In this document: positions 57,985-64,000 of the stretch, piece by piece | How positions within the stretch are numbered: position 1 is the first letter of the stretch | Layout of the letters: each line of letters begins with the position of its first letter | NCBI GenBank assembly: GCA_029204225.1 | Contig: CM055109.1 | Location: 44,267,054-44,331,053 of the forward strand | Direction: 5' to 3' | Origin: Diphasiastrum complanatum | Lineage: Eukaryota; Streptophyta; Lycopodiopsida; Lycopodiales; Lycopodiaceae | DNA length: 64,000 bases | Program-made: the position numbers and the translations under genes | Notes under the pieces: generated by a model | The model's input: only the letters and a program-made list of their open reading frames with translations | The model's database searches: none | What the model was told of the DNA's origin: nothing

Positions 57985-58340
57985 GAAAACTGCTTTCATC
58001 ATGGAATGTGGAGCGTATGCATATAAAGTTATGTCGTTCGGACTTAAAAATTCATCAGCTGCTTTCCAAAAGGTTATGACAAAGCATTTTATGACTACTT
58101 GGACAGATTTATGAAAATTTTTCTGGATGATTTTTGTTTGTATTCAATGAATGCGTATCTTTTGGATTCACATGATAGATTGAATGCTTCTAATTATTCA
58201 ATCTGGAAGCTAAGAATGGAATTAATCCTTATTTTACAAGATCTAATAAATATAGTGAATGATGAAGAGGATGAGCCTATTCACCTTCAAGAATTACAAA
58301 ATACAAAAGGAGGTGCAAGGTTGCTCTCCATTGTATAAAA
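57985..58340 (+). pseudogene. gypsy RT fragment fused to a copia gag fragment
   Basis: 57990-58140 reads E-K-T-A-F-I-M-E-C-G-A-Y-A-Y-K-V-M-S-F-G-L, then F-Q-K-V-M-T-K, and in a shifted frame the catalytic-type F-L-D-D-F-C, clearly Ty3 RT. From about 58155 the same open frame (58099-58338) continues as LDSHDRLNASNYSIWKLRME, the start of a copia UBN2 Gag, and ends after about 60 residues. The two parts come from different superfamilies, so this is a breakpoint between two element remnants, not a protein. Confidence 0.75.
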
Positions 58341-58399
58341 AATCAGTCGTGCTCCTCAACTGACCAAAAAGATCAGCCAAATACCATGGGGTACAAATA

Positions 58400-58883
58400 T
58401 TGATCAGATATCATGACATCAGCAGGAGTATTCTAGATCGTGGCTAATCTGCCACTCTTGTAATTCATGATTAGTTGTAGATTTTTAATCACTCTAATCT
58501 AGGAGTTACACGACGCGACTATATACTTTCTGTGTGATGCATAATACTGTAATGCTAGTAAGCAAGACAAGAAGTGAGAAAACGAAAATACAAAATACAA
58601 GTCCGCCTGCGTGTGAGACAATTCTGTACAAGATTCGTAGATCTGTCCGCTAGTAAGCGAGACACGAATTTGTGAGAGAACTGTATTTCTCTCACGCCAA
58701 CACACTGCGTGGATCTGTCATGCAGTGCTTGAAGAATCAGAAAATCAATAGATGACATTGTAGCTGTTGTGCACATTATTAATCTGTTTGATTGTATGGT
58801 CTTGAATGTAAATTCGTTTGTTATTATTTGTGTGTCTGATTCCTCTATAGATACTCTTGTGCATTCTGCATGCATAAGTAGGA
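58400..58883 (-). repeat. probable copia LTR, minus orientation
   Basis: On the minus strand it follows the truncated RT. It shares short words (ATTTTCGT...TTCTTGTCTT, TAGTCGCGT) with the LTR end before 60533 in the other orientation. The match is weak and borders are approximate. Confidence 0.45.
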
Positions 58884-59290
58884 AGTGAATCACGATGTGA
58901 TCCTGAGGTCATAAGCAGCTGCATATGCAAACAGTAGACTTAAGGACGAATGTTTCACGACAGGAGAGAAGGTCTCAACATACTCGATACCATATCTCTG
59001 AGAAAACCCCTTTGTTACAAGTTTGGCTTTATACTTTGAGATATCTCCATCCATTCCATACTTCAGCTTGTATATCCACTTGTATTTTACAGTCTTTCGC
59101 TTATCTGGTAATGGCTGCAACGTCCATACCGCATTCTTCCTCATGGATTTTATCTCCTCATTCATGGCTTGGATCCATCCTTCTGTGGACATTAATTGCT
59201 TCCTCGAATGTCTGTGGTTCTTCACAAAATCCACAAAACTCTTCTGACGTAGAAGTTGCACTGCTTGGAACTTTGGTTTGATATTGTTGA
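58884..59290 (-). pseudogene. copia reverse transcriptase N-terminal fragment
   Basis: About 123 open codons reading EGWIQAMNEEIKSMRKNAVW, K-Y-K-W-I-Y-K-L-K-Y, K-A-K-L-V-T-K-G-F-S-Q and Y-V-E-T-F-S-P-V-V-K. This is the start of the Ty1/copia RT domain (RVT_2). It stops at A-Y-D-L-R-I, before the D-V-K-x-A-F-L-x-G catalytic motif, where it meets LTR-like sequence at 58883. It is therefore truncated by a deletion. The parent element ran right to left, opposite to the copia gag-integrase at 60598-62430. Confidence 0.85.
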
Positions 59291-59499
59291 ATGCTATATT
59301 GAATTGTTAACCTAGATCAGCAGTGTCTGACTACTCTCTGAAGTATTGTAGGAATGATATAGCCGGCAGTGACCAGCGATTATATCTGAATTCCTGACGA
59401 ACTGATCTTGTTCGCGAATCCTTTCGCTTTGTGTTTTGCCTCGCCTCGCTTCGCGATCACTTGGCCATAAGGGTAAATCAATTACAGAGCTCATCTAAG

Positions 59500-60000
59500 T
59501 TTCATTTTGTTTCGTTTCGTTTCGTCTCGTCTCGTCTCTTTGCAGAGCCTGATTGATCTTGTCGTGAACTCTTTCGTTTCGTTTCGTTTCGTTTTGTGTC
59601 GTTTCGCGATCTTTTTGCTTCCAGCATGAATCAATGTCAGAGCTCATTTAAGTTTCGTTTCGTTTCGCTTCGTTTTGTTTTCTTCCAAATTTCGTCTCGT
59701 TTCGTTTCGTTGTGTTAAGAGCCTGATTGATCCAACTCGAACAGAAATAATTCGAGTTTTGTGCAAAGTGTCAAAAATGGTGATCTCCTGCAACTTTGTC
59801 GCAACGCGAAAGTCAACAAACCTTGACTCCAAGGTCAAACGAATCGCGAAACTCAGCGTGCTTAAGGGACAAACGAGGGACGAATGATTCGTGAATCGTA
59901 AACATGCCTCCAGGACCTCAAAAACCGCAAAGTGACGCAAAACGAAAAGACACAAAAAGAGCGAAAGAAACGAAAGGAAACGAAAGAAATGAAAGGAAAT
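59500..60000. repeat. TTTCG-type repeat followed by inverted CGAAA-type repeat
   Basis: Degenerate (TTTCG/CTCGT)n at 59500-59725, with GCCTGATTGATC embedded twice, then (CGAAA/GGAAA)n at about 59930-60000. The two could pair as a long imperfect hairpin. Confidence 0.8.
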
Positions 60001-60533
60001 CTTTTGCGCTGCCAGTTGGCAGCTCAACGGGCTTGGAGTCTTAGACTTCACACCCAGCTGAAACGAGTGGGAACAACAAAGAGTAACTGATTAGTTGATT
60101 AGCATTAATTACTCTTGTGATTCTCTGTTTAGCTATCTTGTAAACTCCACACAGTGGAGATAAAAAACTATATTTTTGGATCATAAGATATACTGTAACA
60201 CAGAGAATGTGCACGAGTAGAGCGAAAAGAAAAAGACTAGAAACGAAAAGAGCTGTGCATGGAAGTCTGCCAAAGAGCAGAACACAGCGGAAAGAGCAGA
60301 GCGTCAGGCCGCCAACGAGCGAGACACTGACGATCTCACTCTAAAATCAAACTGATAATTGATTGCTCTATTTTCGTGCATTTTCTTGTCTTACGCTATC
60401 TTGATTGCAAGAATAGAATCTGTTCTGTGATGTGTAGTCGCGTGTCTAGGTTCTTGTGAGGCTTTCGTGCAAAAAGAAAATTTAAAAGAAACAAAATTGT
60501 TTGCGACAACGAAGCGAAAACCATTTCACGACA

Positions 60534-60546
60534 TGATATCAGAGCC
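60534..60546 (+). promoter_or_regulatory. primer-binding site, initiator-Met type variant
   Basis: TGATATCAGAGCC follows ...CGACA, a plausible LTR end. One base differs from TGGTATCAGAGCC. It sits about 50 bp before the copia gag start. Confidence 0.7.
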
Positions 60547-60597
60547 AACAAGTTATCACTATTGATATCTAAGGAGTGATTTTCTAGACAACACAAT

Positions 60598-62430
60598 ATG
60601 GATACAACAATCTAGACAAGAGTAGCAATCAGTCTTGATGGCGCAAATTACAAAATCTGGAAATTCAAAATCAAAACACTTCTGAAGGGCGAAGGCATCT
60701 GGTCTGTGACCGAACTCTCAGAGGTGCAGCCTCCAGAGGGAGTCCCGAGGAGAGCTGAATGGATCAGAAAGGATGAGCGTGCAATGGCGATCATCGTTCG
60801 TCCATAAATGAAGATCTGCTCATGCAGATTGAAGACTGCGAAAGGAGCCATGCAGCATGGGAAAGATTGAAACAGAAGTATGAAGTGAGGACTGCAGCTT
60901 CAGTTTTGCACCTTCACAATCAACTGCAATTTATACGATGGGATGACAACCAGTTACATCAGAACGTTGAGAAGATCAGAACGATCTTCGCTCAGCTCGC
61001 TGCATCAGAACATGAGCACCAGGTCCCAACACCACACATCACACATCACCTACAACAAGAAGATCTTGATCGACTTCAGAGAGCTCGAAAATAACAGAGC
61101 AGTGATTCTAGGAGATGGGAGCAACATCACACATCACCTACAACAAGAAGATCTTGATCGACTTCAAAGAGCTCGAAAATAACAGAGCAGTGATTCTAGG
61201 TGATGGGAGCAGACACGATGTCAAAGGCATCGGCACTCTACAGTTGCGAACACTATCAGGACAAGGAGAGCTGCTGAGAGCACTCTACGTGCCTTCATTG
61301 AGAAAAGATCTGTTGTCAGTCTCTAAGATGGCAGATCTTGGAATTCGAGTTTTGTTCGACGGCAACACATATCGCATGATCGAGAAGACGACAAACAAGT
61401 TGTTGACGATCGGATGTAGAGAAGGAAACCTCTACCAGGCCAGAATAATCAGCAACTCTGATAGCATATTAAATGCATCAAAAAATGAAGATCAGTTCTG
61501 GCATAGGAGAATGTATCATCCGAACATGCGAAGCTTGTATGACATGTGCAAGAAAGACATAGTCATAGGTCTCAAGATCTCAAGGCCCAAAACTGAGTTC
61601 TGCGAAGCCTGTCAGAAAGGCAAGCAACATCGGAATCCATTCACGCATGAGGGAAGAAGAGCCAAAGAACTTCGACTTCTCTCAAAGGACTGCAACCTAC
61701 TATCTAAAGAACAAGTCCGAAGCATTCAAGTTCTTCATGCAGTTCAAGACGTCTGTAGAGAACCAGACCTAGAGGAAGATCAAGACGCTATGCACAGATG
61801 GAGGGGGGGAGTACATCTCCACAGAATTCAAGGAGTTCTGCAAGGCCAACTAAATACATCAACAATATACAATCAGCTGCTCACCTCAGTCCAATGGTGT
61901 AGTTGAGCGGAAGAATCGGACACTCATCAAGATTGCTAAGAGCATGATGGCCCATGCCTCTCTTCCAAAGAAATTCTGGACTGAAGCTGTTACAACAGCT
62001 ACCTATTTGCAGAATCGATCCATCACCAAAGCCCTGAATGGCAAGATATCTTATGAGGTGTGCACAGGATCAAAATCAATACTCAAACATATTCGAGTGT
62101 TTGGATGCATTGCTTCGTTCAGATCCCTGAGGATCTAAGAAGAAAGCTAGATGACAAAAGCAGAAAAATGATTTCCATTGGCTATTTCCCAAATCACAAG
62201 GCATACAAGCTCTACAATTTGGATACCGAGAAGACATTCACCAGTAGAGATGTCATTTTTGTGGAAGACCAGTTCATCGACCACAAAGGGAAAGCCTCTA
62301 ATAATTCTGACCCAAGGATCGAGCAACCAGACAATTTTGATCCAGGGATTCAACTGCTGAATAACGACGATGCCTCAGACAATGAGTCAGAATCTCAACG
62401 AGTCAACCCACAACAGAGGACTCAACCCTA
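60598..62430 (+). pseudogene. copia gag-protease-integrase, broken, no RT
   Basis: ATG 60598 is followed after five codons by TAG, then the UBN2 Gag (S-L-D-G-A-N-Y-K-I-W-K-F, frame change near 60805, ERSHAAWERLKQKYEVRTAA). The zinc knuckle is lost. An 88-bp tandem duplication (about 61043-61218) falls in the protease region. ILGDGSRHDVKGIGTLQL and L-R-K-D-L-L-S-V-S-K-M follow. The pre-integrase HHCC domain (HRRMYHPNMRSLYD, C-E-A-C-Q-K-G-K-Q-H) is intact. The integrase core is broken near 61700-61900; later parts read K-F-W-T-E-A-V-T-T-A-T-Y-L-Q-N-R and H-I-R-V-F-G-C. The frame ends at TAA near 62430 in the variable linker before RT. No RT follows. Inactive. Confidence 0.85.
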
Positions 62431-62439
62431 AAATAGGTG

Positions 62440-62950
62440 GAGAAACAAATATCCTAAGGGTGGTTACCAAAAAGAGTAAATGGCAGTTAAGGCATAAGAT
62501 ATTTTTCTCTCGACACTTGTAAATATATATACTAGTTGAATCAAGCTATGTAAGTGTTAATTGAATTTCTTCTTTTAATCAAAGTTTTTCTGTAGCCAGC
62601 GTTATCACGCTCAGCAAGCTGAAGTTATTACTTCAAGTCATTGTACTCATTGTTGATTTTTATCAGAGTGCAATTTTTGTCTCACTACTGCGTCGTTCAT
62701 TTGCGCATTCTGTATGAATTCTTCTGCTTGAATATTTCTGCTGCTAACTGTTGCGTTGCCGTTCCTACACGCCGCGCTCAAATCCTCGAGGACGATGTGG
62801 TAATAATGATGCCGCAAGCCCCAGCGAGAACCTGATCAAAGTCAGGCACCAGCGGAACAAGCCTTCGAGGGACCTACGCGAACACAGCCGATGAACCTTG
62901 CTGAGCCAGGTGAAGAAAAAAAGATAGTGCATGTGGGAGAATAGTTAACA
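62440..62950. other. non-coding boundary region
   Basis: From about 62780 it may be the linker of the gypsy pol on the right. Before that no element could be assigned. Confidence 0.4.
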
Positions 62951-64000
62951 CCCACACAGTTCAAGAGATTACGATCCTTGTTGGTGGAGTATAAAGACTG
63001 TTTTGCCTGGAGTTACAGTGATCTTAAGAGCATCCCTCCAACAGTAGTCCAACACACCATACCCTTGGTGGACGGAGCAGTCCCCAAGGTAAGCCGTTAC
63101 TACCGCTGCAACCCGAATTATACAGAGCTGATCAAGCAGGAGTTGCAGAAGCTGATGGATGCAGATTTCATCTATGAAATCGAGCACACGGAATGGGTAT
63201 CGCCGATAGTTATAGTACCCAAATGCGGATTTGTGTGAATCTGAAGGCGCTAAATGTAGTCACCAAAAAGGATCATTTTCCTTTACCATTTACAGAAAGT
63301 GTCCTCGACAGAGTAGCTGGCGCCGAAGCCTACAGTTTTCTAGACGACTTCAGTGGCTACAACTAGGTGAAGATAGCCCCATAATACCAACACAAGACAA
63401 CATTTGCCATGGAATGGGGAACCTATGCCTATAAAGTGATGCCATTCGGACTTTGCAATGCCCCAAGCACCTTCCAGCGAGTCATGCAGGCGACATTCAA
63501 GGATTATTTGCAAAAAATTTTGGAAATTTTCTTGGATGATCTGTGCGTGCATGGACCAGACTCAGAACACTTGTCCAATTTGGAGAAAGTGTTACAAAAA
63601 TGCCACGACTACCAGATCTCCCTGAATCCAGAAAAATGTCAATTCTGGGTGACACATGGCTTGATTCTCGACCATATAGTGTCAAGACACGGGATCACCA
63701 CAGATCTATCAAAGATCAGGATCATTGTTGATCTACCACCACCGGGGACGATCCTCAAAGTCTACATCTTTATGGGTCATGCTAACTATTATAGGATCTT
63801 CATTCTTGATTTTGAGGAGTTAGCCCAACCAATTTACAAACCCACAACGGATCCACATTGGAACGAGAAAGCCCTCAAGGCTTTCCAAAAGCTTAAGGGT
63901 GCATTGGTTTCAGCACCAATTTTACGCCCACTCAATTGGTCCATTGAGTTTCACGTGCATATAGACGCATCGAAGTATGCCGTTGGAGCAGTCTTAACCC
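62950..64000 (+). pseudogene. gypsy reverse transcriptase, running off the right edge
   Basis: The frame from 62978 has YKDCFAWSYSDLKSIPP and V-S-R-Y-Y-R-C-N-P-N-Y, then I-V-P-K, with a one-base frame change near 63235. It continues R-I-C-V-N-L-K-A-L-N, a stop in the D-F-S-G-Y-N segment, KVMPFGLCNAPSTFQRVMQA, the catalytic F-L-D-D-L, the connection segment (NPEKCQFWV, G-H-A-N-Y-Y-R) and the start of RNase H (H-I-D-A-S-K-Y-A-V-G-A) at the window edge. It differs from the 42.8-kb and 5-kb gypsy copies and belongs to a non-chromovirus-like RT type by its short NYTELI linker; that lineage call is tentative. Two stops make it inactive. Confidence 0.85.

Overview
This window looks like nuclear DNA from a land plant with a large, repeat-rich genome. 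The evidence is a MIKC-type MADS-box gene with the usual plant exon sizes, a Ty3 chromovirus with a C-terminal chromodomain, Ty1/copia elements primed from initiator-Met tRNA, plant-type interstitial telomere repeats (CCCTAAA), and hAT transposases of the plant DUF659 type. A fern, gymnosperm or other big-genome lineage would fit, but the sequence does not settle which. Almost everything is nested transposable elements at different stages of decay. No RNA genes, CRISPR arrays or bacterial features were seen.

Layout. 1-7.7 kb: a minus-strand LTR-retrotransposon gag whose LTR is broken by a plus-strand Ty3 chromovirus (1794-7718). 7.7-9.7 kb: two oppositely oriented copies of a small accessory gene from a hAT-like element. 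9.7-13 kb: dispersed chimeric repeats carrying host-gene fragments, including an Argonaute PIWI fragment. 13.2-23.2 kb: a chain of elements whose ends sit in (TA)n microsatellites: a 0.78-kb MITE, a 4.8-kb hAT-like element (transposase plus a convergent accessory ORF), three short GGACGCG-rich modules in a row, an old gypsy gag, a second MITE and more modules. 23.6-32.6 kb: a multi-exon hAT transposase gene whose last exon is split by a structurally complete copia-type element (26792-32375, 5-bp TSD, matching LTRs, PBS, PPT) that has an open gag-protease frame but no recognisable integrase.

33.1-34.1 kb: a ~360-bp satellite. 34.6-35.8 kb: an LTR. 35.8-40.8 kb: a third hAT fragment joined to a LINE, both on the minus strand. 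41-42.2 kb: a fragment related to the copia-type element. 42.8-45 kb: a decayed gypsy pol and its 3' LTR. 45-47.6 kb: nothing recognisable. 47.8-49.2 kb: an 18-bp minisatellite and a second, inverted copy of the Argonaute-containing repeat. 51.0-52.8 kb: seven 3' exons of a MIKC MADS-box gene, the only clear host gene; its MADS-domain exon is not in the window. 53.8-55.8 kb: a second LINE copy. 56-64 kb: LTR remnants, fragments of copia gag, integrase and RT, and a gypsy RT running off the right edge.

The genes mostly act as self-contained element modules. The points most worth following are the transposase-plus-accessory-ORF architecture with CATAG termini in TA microsatellites, the gag-only copia element inserted in frame into a transposase exon, the repeated capture of Argonaute sequence, and the MADS-box locus.
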